Positions 21,749 to 33,112 of a stretch of DNA of 64,000 bases are shown piece by piece. This DNA comes from Akebia trifoliata. Lineage: Eukaryota > Streptophyta > Magnoliopsida > Ranunculales > Lardizabalaceae. Numbering within the stretch: position 1 is the first letter of the stretch; each line of letters starts with the position of its first letter. The position numbers and the translations under genes were made by a program. Location: the NCBI GenBank assembly GCA_017979445.1, contig CM030715.1:12330187-12394186 (forward strand), given 5' to 3'. Below the pieces are notes generated by a model, which was not told the origin of the DNA, made no database searches, and was given only the letters and a program-made list of their open reading frames with translations.

Positions 21749-23155
21749 TGAAAGCGCCCTCGATCCGTGGGGTGCTCGGATCCGCGTTTGACCTTTGAGG
21801 TTTGGGAGTCGCCACCTAGTTATTATGGTCTAGGAACCGAACATCGACTCTAAAAGGCAAATAACACTAATCTACGAAAGAAAATACAGGTCCAGGGATC
21901 ACGTTACGGGATTGGAAGGTGTTAGGTACCAACCCCACCTAGTAAACGCTGGTCTCTACTACTTCCCAAGGAGACTACATTGTTAAAAAACTTAAATAAA
22001 AAAATAAATAATAAGAATGAAAAATACCTAGGTGTTTTGAAAGGGTTTTTGGGTATTTTTTGAACAAAAGGTGGGGTTTGGATGATAGGTAAGAGGTTAG
22101 GGCTTCAAAATCAGGGTTTTGGGAAGGTTAGGGAGGCTTTTTGACCTACTTTTTTTAGGATTTTTCTTTTTCATACGAAAATAAGTTCTAAAGACCCCTA
22201 TTTATAGATTTTTTAAAAGCTTTTTTAGATAGAGTTAGTGTTAGATTATGTTTCTTTTAGATAGTTTTAGAGTTTAATTATGTTTCTTTTAGATAGTTTT
22301 AGAGTTTAATTAGAATTTTTTTAGATAATTTTAGAGTTTAATTAGAATTCTATTAGGGTTAGGGTTTGACTTTGGTCTTATTAGATTGATTAGGATTTTA
22401 ACTTAAGTCTCACTTGATTGACTAGAATTTAGGATTTTGACTTAAGTCTCACTTAATTGACTAGATTTTAGGATTTTTACTTAAGTCTTACTTGATTGAC
22501 TTTAATTTAAAAAAAATTAATTTAAATTAGGATTTCACTTTACATTAATTAACGTTTTAATTATTAATTTCAAATTTTTAATTATTAAAATTGTAAAATT
22601 ATCGTTTTACCCTCGAAGAGAACTTTTTACGTTTGAAGTCGTTTTTCAATGCTCCAGGATGTTTTGGAATCAATTTTTTTGTAAGGAATTCAATGGGAAT
22701 ATTGGTTTGTGTCATTTATGAAATTTTTTGTGCAAAATGGTCATGAACTTTATGAGGGGTATTTTCGTAATTTTGTTGGATTTTGTGAAAATTGGCGAAA
22801 TGATTTATTTAGTTTCGACTTTTTGTTTTATGTGTTTGAAATGGTTTTCCTAAGCATAGTGTAGGCTTAAGGGATATTTTGATGTTAGGGTATTTTGGTA
22901 ATTTGATCATTTTTTAGTAATTTTTATCGTGAAGCTTCTTTTTGTTTGAAAAATGATGATTTCTATATTTTTGAGGCACATTTTCCTAGCGTAGCATGAT
23001 TTCTACAGATTTGTTTGCTTGAGATACCTCATCCAAATTTCTGAAACATATCTGGTAACAAACAGAGCATTGGAATAACCATCCATCATTGGGAACCGTT
23101 GCGATCGGATTGACGAGTTGATTAATCAGGCGAGTGCAAAAATGGGATGTCTACA
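21749..23155 (-). repeat. TE6 3' LTR (1407 bp)
   Basis: Ends tgaaagcgcc and tgtctaca on the plus strand. It aligns with 33113-34712 but lacks a 154-bp block at about 22029, and has internal 32-bp (ttttagatagttttagag) and about 53-bp (gacttaagtctcact) minisatellite runs at 22220-22510. Confidence 0.92.
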
Positions 23156-23173
23156 GATGCCCCTCTTTGGCAG
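23156..23173 (-). other. TE6 polypurine tract
   Basis: The minus strand reads ctgccaaagaggggcatc directly before the LTR start TGTAGA, the usual Tat/Ogre form. Confidence 0.85.
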
Positions 23174-23609
23174 AGGATTGAAGTAAACTAGATAGCAAAT
23201 CTACTTGGTAGATAGTACGATATCCGAATGCCAAAGTTGATGACAGTTCATTTTGTAGCCTGATTTAGCAATTCATCAGGACGTTCGGATCCTTGAGGGT
23301 TAACTCTCCCCGAACTAAAAGGTGTCAGGTCCTCGAGCTTGAGCTCTCACTGACAGTGTCAGATCCTTGAATTTTGAAAAATTATCCCTGACTAATAAAA
23401 AAGTGCATGTGTGTACAATGGTATAATGCTTACTGAGTATTCTATCGGATCATTGAGAATAAACTCTCTTCGATTAAAAAAATGTCAGGTCCTAGAGATC
23501 TTCTCTTATTGACAATAATTATTCAAATCGAAATGCATTTTATGCAATGAAAACAATCATACGATATTGTAGGAACTTCATTAAATTCTTTTTTCAGAGT
23601 TCGAAGAGT
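23174..23609 (-). other. TE6 3' untranslated region, LTR-proximal part
   Basis: Non-coding. It contains two or three loose repeats built on gtcaggtcct and ctctcactgac-like words (23325-23520), likely an older, more decayed tandem array. Confidence 0.5.
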
Positions 23610-24580
23610 TTGAGTCTCGTTTATTAGACTCATGCTTACTGGAAGTACGCTTCTTAGGTTGAGGTTTGCAGGAACTTAAACAATCCTGTTAATTCAATAT
23701 ATGATTTAAACAAAGCTAAAGTCTCATTTCTCAGACTCTGGCTAAGGTTTATAGGAATTTAAACAATCCTATTAAAATTGGAGTCTCATTTCTCGGACTC
23801 GAACTAAGGTTTACAAGAACTTAAACAATCCTGTTAATTTATTATATGATTTAAACAAAGCTGGAGTCTTGTTTCTCGAACTCTAGCTAAAGTTTATAGG
23901 AACTTAAACAATCTTATTAAAGTTGGAGTCTTGTTTCTCAGACCCTGGCTAAAGTTTACAGGAATTTAAAACAATCCTGTTAATAGTTGGATTCTCGCTT
24001 CTCGGACTCGAACTAAGGTTTATAAGAACTTAAACAATCCTGTTAATTCATTGTATGATTCAAAAAAAGTTGGGGTCACATTTCTCATACTCGAACTTAC
24101 TAAGCCACGTTTCTCGGGCTTAGATTTATAGAAACCTAAACAATCCTATTAATAATTGGAGTCTCGCTTCTCGGACTCGAACTAAGGTTTATAGGAACTT
24201 AAACAATCATGTTAATTCATTCTCTAATTCAAAGAAAATTGGAGTCTCGTTTACCATACTCGAACTTATTAAGTCACGTTTCTCGGGCTTAGATTTACAG
24301 GAACTTAAACAATCCTGTTAATAGTTGGAGTCTTATTTCTCGGACTCGAACTAAGATTTATAAGAACTTAAACAATCCTGTTAATTCATTCTATGATTCA
24401 AAAAAACTTGGAGTCTCGTTTCTTAGACTCGAACTTACTAAGCCACGTTTCTCGGGCTTAGATTTACAGGAACTTAAACAATCCTGTTAATTCATTCTAT
24501 GGTTAAAAAAAATTGGAGTTTCATTTATCGAACTCGAACTTACTAAGCCATGCTTCTCGAGCTTGGATTAATTAAAGACT
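23610..24580 (-). repeat. TE6 tandem array 1: about 12 units of 62-105 bp
   Basis: Each unit begins ggagtctcgtttctcggact (or a close variant) and contains gaacttaaacaatcctgtta. Units come in longer and shorter forms, depending on whether they include an acttactaagccacgtttct insert and a ttcattctatgattcaaaa tail, and from 23945 onward the forms tend to alternate, giving a higher-order pattern. Variation between units is mostly point changes. It lies between the pol remnant and the 3' LTR, the hypervariable 3' region of Tat/Ogre elements known to seed satellites. Confidence 0.9.
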
Positions 24581-25223
24581 CGGTATTATTAAGCTCAAAG
24601 ATCGGGAAGTTGGGCCTTTATTAGCTCATCATGCATCTGGATTCATAATTATCTTCGTCGGACTTTTAGACTTTTAAATAACATTTTCTTTTTGATCATG
24701 TAATTAAGAACAAAACTTTGGAATCACAAGGACTTTAAAAAATGCCCATAATTTCAAGGTTGGCTTTAACTGGAACTTGACTACGAAACTGATGGAATGG
24801 ATTGCACGAGTAGCTATGGATTCTGATATATGACAGATAGAAGAATCAGCATTCCTTTAAATTTTCAAGACTCTTAAAATTATCATATGTGCAATAAGGG
24901 ATTGATTATTTTCTTTCGAAATTTTTTTTGAAAAATGCTTGAGCTGAACTTAAAAAATATTGATAAATATTAGAACAGAAGATCTTTCTCTTCAAAGTGT
25001 TTGACGATTCTACATCTTCCATTAGCAAACACTTGAACAAGTAAACATACTCTTGAAGATCTTAAGATGACTTCTGATTTTTTTGACTTCAACATTGTCT
25101 TTGTCAGATGTGAGCTTTTGGCTGAAAAACGAATATTTTGGCTTGAATGGTTCTGCATTCCTAGTTTCTATACAAGCTTCTTTTTGAATTTTTCTTCTTG
25201 ATGGGACCTTTCCTCCCATTTGA
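24581..25223 (-). other. TE6 3' untranslated region, middle part
   Basis: No recognisable protein. Minus-strand frames of 62-65 codons at 24970-25219 overlap each other and show only Lys/Ser-rich low-complexity sequence. Confidence 0.45.
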
Positions 25224-25430
25224 TGATGCCCTAAATTTTGCTTAGGTTGTCTTTTCAGGTTTTGAACCTAGCAGATTTTTCTTTTCTTTTTCTAAAGATG
25301 CTTTGATTTTTGCCTAGGTCGTCTTTTCAGATTTTCAACCTAGCAGACTTTTTTTTTAATGGTTATGCCCTAACTTTTGTCTAAGTCGTCTTTTCGGGTT
25401 TATGACTTAGCGGGCTTCTCTTCTTTCTCG
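25224..25430 (-). repeat. TE6 tandem array 2: three units of about 75 bp
   Basis: Units contain tgcttaggttgtcttttcag, then gaacctagcag and a T/C-rich tail. The three copies start near 25225, 25300 and 25365 and differ at several bases each. Confidence 0.75.
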
Positions 25431-25539
25431 ATGATCTTGAATATTCAACTCGACAGCTTCTTGGTTACTTACACTTTAACTGAGTCAATTAGCATTCAGG
25501 AGGACTTAATAGGTGGGCTTAAGACATGATTTAGAAAGA

Positions 25540-26053
25540 AAGGGTAAAAGGCTCGACTTTCCAAAATGCCCCTAGTCTAATATTCTCTTTTTTTGTCACT
25601 CTTTTCTGTAAATTCTTTTGATTCTTTTTTTCTAATGCCTCTAGTTTGGCATTGTTTTCTTTGCTGTTAATTTTTTCTAATACCCCTAGTTTGACATTCT
25701 CTTCTTTTGAACCTTTCAATAAGAGATTTTCCTTTTGGATGGTAGTTTTCTTAAGAGAATACATTTTTTGCTTGATCGGGCCTGAAGTAACTTCTTAGGT
25801 TGCCTACGTACCCAAAATATTTCTTTTTTCTTTTGGGATCAGGTCAAAACATAGTCCATACCTAGATTTCCCTCCCAAGGTTGGTTAGTATGGTTTAAAA
25901 AGAAAATGCTATTGATTTTTTATTTTTAAAGGCTGCGAGGGGCTAAAGAAGGTTTTTTTTCCTTTTTTGGTAAGGTAGGAAAATTGTTCGACCAAAGAAG
26001 ACCTTCTATGGTGAATGCTACTTGACTTGGTCAAAGTTTCAGGAATTCGATAT
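25540..26053 (-). other. TE6 3' untranslated region, pol-proximal part with short repeats
   Basis: Three copies of a segment like tgcccctagtctaatattct occur at about 25568, 25636 and 25681, giving a spurious 77-residue Lys-rich minus frame with repeated KEN/LGxLEK words. At 25780-25815, cttaggttgcctacgtaccc corresponds to the 'tacgtaggcagcc' block usual between Tat pol and the 3' LTR. Confidence 0.6.
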
Positions 26054-27255
26054 TGATGAGTGTCTCCAAACACTCAATTATACGTACATTTTCTGGATAT
26101 TTATCTTGATTTTTGTACCTATTTCTCTATATTAAGATAATAATCATGATAAGCCTCAAACCACCACGTTGCATGTTAATTAGGCTTAATTATATATAAA
26201 TAAATTCATTTACTAGATAAATCTAATTACGTGTGTTTCTTGTGCAGAAAATCAACAATTTGGAATCACAATCTCAAGGCAAAAGCATTTGGGCCCACTT
26301 TGGAATGTCCTAACACTTTGGAATGCCCTAATCCTTAACTCATATTCTCCTCTTTTATCTTTTTGTGCAAAGAAAAGTGGAGGCTACTTTTAGACTCTTC
26401 TACACACATTTTTCTCTATAAATAGAGCCTTCATTTCTAGAGAAAGGGTCCCATCTTGGTTCTCTTATCCAAGACTCCTTTAATCTAAGGCTCTTTGCCT
26501 ATTCTCTTATTTTTTGTATTTTTATTTTCTAGTTATTTCCTTTTGGCTAATTAGTCTTGTAAGAAGTAGAAGAAGAAGAAGTTGTAATTTTCTCCATGAA
26601 ATGAAGAAAAGTTCTTTCATCTCTTATCTTCCATCTCTTGCAATGACATTAGGCTAAGTTCCCCTCCATTGGAGAGTGGAAAAGCCTAGACCAAGTTCTT
26701 GTGTTATTTTTAATTTCATGCCTTTCTTTTATTTAAAATGCTTATGAATTCTCTTTAAGTTTCTTGCACCTATTATTCTTAATATAGATACTTTATGCTT
26801 AGATTAGATCAAGATAAAGTATGCTTAAACTAGATAATTGGTAGTAGGAAGTTTTCAAAGAATTCTACTTTGTTTATGTTCCCTTATTTCATTTCATTTG
26901 CAAAACTTTTCGATCTAAGGAGCTAACACCAAGCCCTTACGATTGAGTTACAAAAAGGCTTGAAACTAAGAATTGCTCATCAACATGTTCTAGGTAGATC
27001 CACCTCTAATGGTATTTTAATTTCATAAGTTTACTTGCTTTTAATTTCATTTACTTTAGTCTCTTTTCTAGTAATTTTTAACATTTTCTTATAAGTTCAA
27101 AAATACAAAGAAAAACAGTTTTAATTCCTTTTAGTTAATTTGAATTTTATCTTCTTAGCTTAACTCTATTCCTCATTTCTCTTGGGTTCGATCCCCTACT
27201 TGTCCCACAAGTAAGGTAAACGTAAGATTATTATTAACTCCGGTTAGTCTCATCA
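26054..27255 (+). mobile_element. TE7: solo Athila LTR (1202 bp) inside TE6
   Basis: Matches the TE4 3' LTR over its full length (starts tgatgagtgt, ends gtctcatca). Flanked by the 4-bp direct repeat atat (26050-26053 and 27256-27259). No internal sequence follows, so it is best explained by LTR-LTR recombination that removed the body of an Athila insertion. It carries the same ctataaatagag TATA box near 26415-26426. Confidence 0.87.
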
Positions 27256-27259
27256 ATAT

Positions 27260-27396
27260 CTGGATTGCTCTGTCGAGTAAGGTCTTCTTTTGAGAATAAA
27301 TATTTTTCAATCTTCTTTTGTGAAATCGAGTATGATCGAGTTTTCTGTATTCAACTATTCGACTCTTTTAAAATTTCGAGAAATATTTTTATTCTT
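27260..27396 (-). other. TE6 degenerate pol or 3' sequence
   Basis: Between the solo LTR and the pre-RT piece; A/T-rich on both strands, no domain seen. The pol deletion point must lie here or inside 25760-26050. Confidence 0.4.
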
Positions 27397-27690
27397 TTAT
27401 GAATGAAAGCTCTCATCTTTTGAGTGAAAAACATGGTACATCCACTTGTAGGTCTTAGTGTCTTTATCGATGTTTTCAACTATATCATTTTTGATCAATA
27501 ATATTTGATTTTGAAGTTCACCCTCGACTTTATGCCTTGATCTATTTTGGTACAATCTATCCTCATGAGACCATGTAGGAACATTGTTGAATTTCTCAAG
27601 TAAATTTATTATTCTCACATGTTCTCCTGAGGATAACGTATCACCAATTTGCACTTCTTGAGTGTACTCTTTAGTTCCAATATTTATCAA
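27397..27690 (-). pseudogene. TE6 pol remnant just upstream of RT
   Basis: This 97-residue frame has INIGTKEYTQEVQIGDTL and LLEKFNNVPTWSHED. Tat/Ogre pol has a matching segment (an NLGTKE box, then a 'DVFAWSxxDMPGL' box) immediately before RT. The family motif FAWSYEDM reads PTWSHEDR here. The frame then drifts into unrelated sequence, so RT proper was deleted. It is the only pol piece left in TE6. Confidence 0.7.
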
Positions 27691-28269
27691 ATTTGATTAG
27701 TGAGCTTTAAGTCATTTCTTATGTTAGATTTTATGTTCACATCATTATTGTACATGATAATCAAAATCTTCTTTATTTATTAGAATAAAAAAGAGCATAG
27801 ACTGACAAACCTGACTAAAGCTCAAAATTTAAAGATAACTAACTAAACTCAAAGACTAACGCAACTAAAGCTAAAAAAAAAAAACTCAAAAGATGACATC
27901 ATTATGAATGGAGGGACACAATTCTAAGGTCTATGCAACTTCAATTATCTTCGATGGATGACTTGAACTTGCCTCCTTTTACTATCTCTTCATATTCTGA
28001 TTCAAGCCTATCATATGTTAGACAACCCATTGCTTCAATAATCTCTCTGTTCTTTAGTTCTAATACTGCCTTGGGTAGATATGTTCATCTTGGCATGGTA
28101 GGGGTACACTGTTAGGACCATCTGAATAAATGAAGGAAATTGGGTCAACCGACTTAGATTTGAATAGGGATATCAGGTTCAAAGTAGGGAGAGGTTGATT
28201 TTTAAAGGTAGGTAAAGGATTAGTTTTAACATTGGGTGCGGTAGGAGCGGGTTTGGTGACCTTTCCTTG
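27691..28269 (-). other. TE6 gag-pol junction, degenerate
   Basis: No protease motif is visible on the minus strand. Short coding-like scraps occur near 27940-28090 but are interrupted by stops. An A-rich run lies at 27870-27890. The plus-strand 60-codon frame 27933-28115 looks like a chance opening. Confidence 0.45.
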
Positions 28270-29435
28270 TTAAATCAAGTTTAGAATAGCATGACGAAGA
28301 GTAATACACCTGTCAAGAACATGGTCAGGCATTTTATGAAATTCACATAATTGCCCATTATCCATATTTGGAAGAAGAGGATTAGGCAAAGGCTTAGGTT
28401 GTAAAGGTGTCAGCAATCCCCTTTTCATTAATTTTTGATAAGCAACACTAAGGGACATTCCCAGATTGGCAAATTGTCTCTTAGGCTTGGCTTGTGAGGG
28501 CTGAGTAGCTTGAGGAAATAGTGCAAAAGAGGTGTTAGCCACTTGTAAGGAATTGACATTAGGTTTGAAATGTTTGGATTTTGACTCAGACGAGTTACCA
28601 AAAAGTCCAGAAGAGTAGGCATCCTCAACTTGATTTCCAGCTTCAAGGAGGGATTGAAAAGTGGGAAGGTACTGAGGCATCAAGTACTTGGCATAATTTG
28701 GAGTGAAATTCCTGAGATGATCTTGACTTGTTCTTTCTCTTGAGGTCGGTCCGACAATTGAGTAGCTTTAGCTCTCCATAGAGCAATAAACTCAATGAAA
28801 GTTTCCCCGGACTTCTGTTTAGTAATTTCTAGGTCTCTTCTTATGAGTTCAATATTCGTGTTGAATGAATACCGACTAATAAACTCTTTCATCAATTCAT
28901 GCCATGTTCTTAGCCGAGATGTATCCAATGACATGAGCCAGCATAGGACAAGACCTGTAAGGGTTCTTTGAAAAAGTTGTGCCATCTATTTTTCAATCAA
29001 ATCCTGAGATTGCATGATGCCGACATATACTTTTAAGTGAGTCCTAGGGCATCCAATCCCATCAAACTTCTCTATGTCTGGCATCATGAACTTCTCTGGC
29101 AGACGGACCATGGGAAATAACATCATTGCCCTTAATCCAAGAGTAAGATTATCAGGGTCTTTGATGTTCTTCAATGCAGTTTCAACCTGAGTTATTCGAT
29201 GAGCTAAGACAGGGTCGACGTGTAATTGATCATTTTCTTGGTTTTCGACGAGGTCAAACACATCCTGAGGTTCTATAGCTTTATCTTTTTCCTTTTTAGT
29301 CTTCAGGGCTTCAATTTGTATTTGGACAGAAGTGATAATTTTCGCTTGAAAAGATTCTAAAATTTGACGAAGCGTTACTTCATCCATTGTACTTGTTTCT
29401 TTTTGTGGCGAGGACTCACTACTTGGATTTGACAA
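28270..29435 (-). pseudogene. TE6 gag, one stop and one frameshift
   Basis: The start at 29435 (MSNPSSESSP) is supported by a gag-like N-terminus and the leader upstream. The first 149 codons end at a stop directly followed, in the same frame, by MAQLFQRTLTGLVLCWLMSL, the capsid core, with LIRRDLEITKQKSGETF and FIALWRAKATQL. A frameshift near 28685 moves the C-terminal part to the frame at 28270-28683. There FANLGMSLSVAYQKLM and the zinc-finger-like CEFHKMPDHVLDRCITLRHA (C-x2-H-x4-H-x4-C) match Tat/Ogre gag. Gag forms the particle shell and packages RNA. With two lesions in 390 codons it is the best preserved gene of the window. Confidence 0.85.
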
Positions 29436-32400
29436 TGATACTCTAGAAAGATGATTTTTTTTACGAATCCAAATGATACAGATGGTGGTTTAGAACGTTT
29501 AAGAGCAATTATTACCTGATTGAAACTAAACCAAGTTAACCATTGACTCTAAAGGTTTGACTCTTAACCACATGATTAAAATTTCGATATAGATTAGCCC
29601 ACGTCCGTCGGAAATATTGAAACCAAATGCGCTATAAGTCTATAGTGATCAAGAAAAAAAAAAAGGTTAGACGCGGCTCTACCCCTGATTATGATTAAAT
29701 CTTTGATCAAACAAATTAATTTGATCCTAAGATTGAATCTTTGTTATATAAAGTGGTCTGGATCTTTAAAAGTGAAACCAATTAGTCCAATTGATTTGGT
29801 ATTGATCAGTTTGATCCATTTGTCAATTGGGCCAACTAGTTTAATTGGTTCAAATTGATCGGTACATTTCACCGATTAGGTTGGACCGATATAGTGGGTT
29901 TAGTTTGAACGGTCTAGATCAGTCCACCCACTTACCTGTTGTTTGGATTAAATAAAGCAACCCGGAAACACCCATAGTCAATTCAGGTCGTGACCTATAG
30001 GAAGACTTCTAGACTCTAGGTTTACTATGTGCAATGCAATTTATCTGGCCACCCTTGCCCAAGTGCACCTATATACCTCTCGATACATGGTGACTTGGTT
30101 TGATATACTGTATAGGTGATAATCTAAAACTCCTACCCACTTCTCTGATGTCAAAAACAACCAGTTTAATTCCTAGTTGAGAGGTAGCGCACAATGCTGA
30201 GCAAGGGCCCTCTTAAATACCTCTCGTCTAGAATAGATGTAGTCTATCCCCCTCGTACAGTAGGGTACAGCGGGGCAGGATCTTGTTTAGGCATTGATTT
30301 TAATCAAAAAGTGCAATTGGTGAACTTGGATTATCTTTGATATACTGTATAGGTACGAGTCTAGCGTTGTAGCTTTCATAAATGGTTTAGCATCCCACGA
30401 GGGGATCGACCACGTACTAGTACAACATTGGCAATCGGGACATGTGATTGTGCAATTTACAATAGGTCAAAGGCTCAGGTCGCTCCAGCCTGGGTGCATT
30501 GATATACCTTTCAGAATCACCTGATCAAACGGTATTGATGTCCTAGTTTTATATACCCTAAGGTACGTGATTGGAGTTGTGATTTTTATGAATGACGTCG
30601 CATCTCCAAAGAGACCGTGCCACACACTAGTGCCACGTTGGCTATATGGGACATGCAAGAGTGTAAAGCAATAAACGTGCCAGTGGTGCGTGCAAAACAG
30701 GGTGGGGTGTGCCCGGGGCCTTTTTCAAACAAATTGGCCCGTGGGCCTAATTAAACCATACAAGCAAATGTATTAAACCATACAAGTAAAGGCATACTTG
30801 ATCATGAAAGATTAGAAACATATCCATATGGTTCAATTTAAGATTAAAACATGCACATCTTTTGCATACATCAATTATGGCAAATCAATCAATGAATATG
30901 GCATATAATAATTAATCAGATCCAATCATTACAATAGGCACAATTTTTGTAATTTTTATGGCTCAATCAAGGGTTATTTTGGGTGATCTCAAACAAATTG
31001 GGATTTCGATGAACACTAAATTGAGGATAAAAATTATTATTGGAGGATTTAAGAAACAACCCTTTAAAAAAAAAAAAAAACCTCCAAATAAAAATCTAAA
31101 AAAAAAAAAAATTCAATCCTAAGAAAAAAAAAATCAACCCTAAGAAGAAAAAAAAATTCTATAGCCACACCAAACCTTTCACAATCGAATAAAGGGTTAA
31201 TAAACACCGATGGGGTGTTATATAAAAATTGGTGTGACAATAGTGACCTCGACAATAAGAAGATCTCATAATCCCATTAGAAAAAGTTGCCACCAAATTT
31301 CTTTCCTCATATATGCGGGACCATATGAGGCTGCTGTTTTTTAATAGCAAGTTTTATAAAACATTGAGTTTATGTGATGAAGATTCAAGAAGCATACCAA
31401 AAATTAATTTTAAAAGAAGACAATGAGGGCCTAGTCATTATTGGTAAAATAAAAAAATTTATAACACATTTTTTTCTTTGTTGCCAGCATACACATATAC
31501 CTTATTTTCCAGCACACAGCCAACACATTATTTTCTTTATCTTTTTGTTTTTGTATGATGTTGCCAAAATTACACAAAATCAATTTTTTTAGTGGCTGGC
31601 AGCACACACAAAACTCACACATCCAAACAACTCAACTTATTTTTTTTATTTTTTTTATTATCGTGTTGCTGTCAACACACAGCACTCAACTCATTTTTTT
31701 TTTTCAGAAAAACTATTACTAAAAACTAGAAATGTGGCCCCTTAAAAAAATTCTATTGCCACCCCAAATTTTGCAATCAAGTAAAGGTTTAGTATAGGTG
31801 AACAATCATCATCGACACAAACACATTTCAGCAATGGCCTTACTTGCCCACTATTACAAATAAGCCAAAACAGCAACCAAAGAATCGAACCCAACATTGA
31901 AATCTTTCAACAATTCCTTCAATTCAAATTTCCTTCCTCTCTCGTCAACAGAAATAGAAAACCAATTCTTGAAGAAGGGACTTCAAAAAAAAAATTCAGT
32001 AGTGGACAGGTATTATATGGCTTTTGCCTACGACGATCTTGGCATCGGTAAAGAAACCGAGATCGAGGGATTCGAAGATAGATTTTAGGTTTTCTTAGAG
32101 GCATTTTAGGGCTATAATTTCAGGGAAATAAAGGGAGTTTAAGGTTCCAATGTTAGAGACTCAACAGATACTGCTATTTCCCCTTGTTTCGTTCGAATCC
32201 GCGAAAATCAATTGTGAATCCCTGGAAGTAAATTTGAACAAAAGAGACTTATTTGCCACAAAACGCCATGAATTTGTAGAAAAGAAGAAGAAGAGACAGA
32301 GATAGGAAGCATGAAAGAGAGAGAGAGACTAGAAGGAGAGAGAAACGTCTCTCTCTTTCTATTGATTTTCGCCCACTTCTTTTGGAGAAGAAGATAGAAG

Positions 32401-33094
32401 ATAGAAAAAATGTTTTTTGCTAATGGCACACCCAACAAAAAAAAAATTTTGAAAAATTATTTTTTGATTTTTTTTTCTGGAATCCTCTCCTCATCACGAA
32501 CAACATTAAAATAATTATTTTTTTATTTCTTAGCACATCACTCACAAATAATTTATTTGCACAACTTATCACCTATGCATTTTAACGTGCTAAAAATAAA
32601 ATTTCATCCAAAAAAAATAAAAAATTTCTTTTAAAAGTCTATGGCTCCTCATCCCAACCACCATCATTTCATCCTCAATTGATAAGTCAATTTGAATATT
32701 TCATTATTTAGGACTGTTCTAAATGATCCCCGATTGAACCAAAAAATATATATATGCCAAATCAAAATATCCAAAATCTAATCAAAGGATACCAATAAAA
32801 GATAATACAAACCCAAAAAATAATCCAAATAAAAATGGGTCAACATCCATTTTTCCACATCATTATCCTCTCATATCCTGCATTATTTAGGATCATCCCA
32901 AACGACCCTAAATTGAATCATAGCAAATAATATTCCATAATAATACGCTAAAAATGATACCAAGAGAATATAATACAATCCCAAAAATAAACAAATCAAA
33001 TAAATTAAAAATAAATAAATAAAACATAAAAAAAACTAGGTCTAAATGGCAATATTCTCATACTTGGGATTTTTCAAGTTTGATCCTCAATAAT
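29436..33094 (-). other. TE6 leader (5' untranslated region), 3.66 kb
   Basis: Non-coding. 29960-31060 is paralogous to the TE1 leader (960-1479 plus 7214-7560). 31060-31150 is a run of A-tracts. A direct repeat of about 60 bp flanks 31210-31740 (31156-31210 and 31738-31795, both containing ttctat-gccac-ccaaa). 31790-32450 is a CT-rich, gene-leader-like block on the minus strand. 32450-33090 is AT-rich with a partial duplication (ggatcatcccaaacgaccct at about 32890, similar text at about 32711). Confidence 0.65.
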
Positions 33095-33111
33095 TCCCAG
33101 CAGAGTCGCCA
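33095..33111 (-). other. TE6 primer binding site, tRNA-Arg type
   Basis: The minus strand reads tggcgactctgctggga one base inside the 5' LTR. This is the primer site form reported for Ogre elements and complementary to a tRNA-Arg 3' end. It fixes the orientation as minus. Confidence 0.87.
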
Positions 33112-33112
33112 C

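Noticed and set aside
23610..24580. CRISPR-like array
   Set aside because: Units are contiguous tandem repeats without unique spacers, in a plant retrotransposon.
25531..25764. 77-codon Lys-rich minus-strand ORF with repeated words
   Set aside because: The repeats are DNA-level short tandem copies in the TE6 3' untranslated region; no protein family recognised.
31064..31350. Phe-rich minus-strand ORFs
   Set aside because: Products of A-tracts on the plus strand; low complexity.
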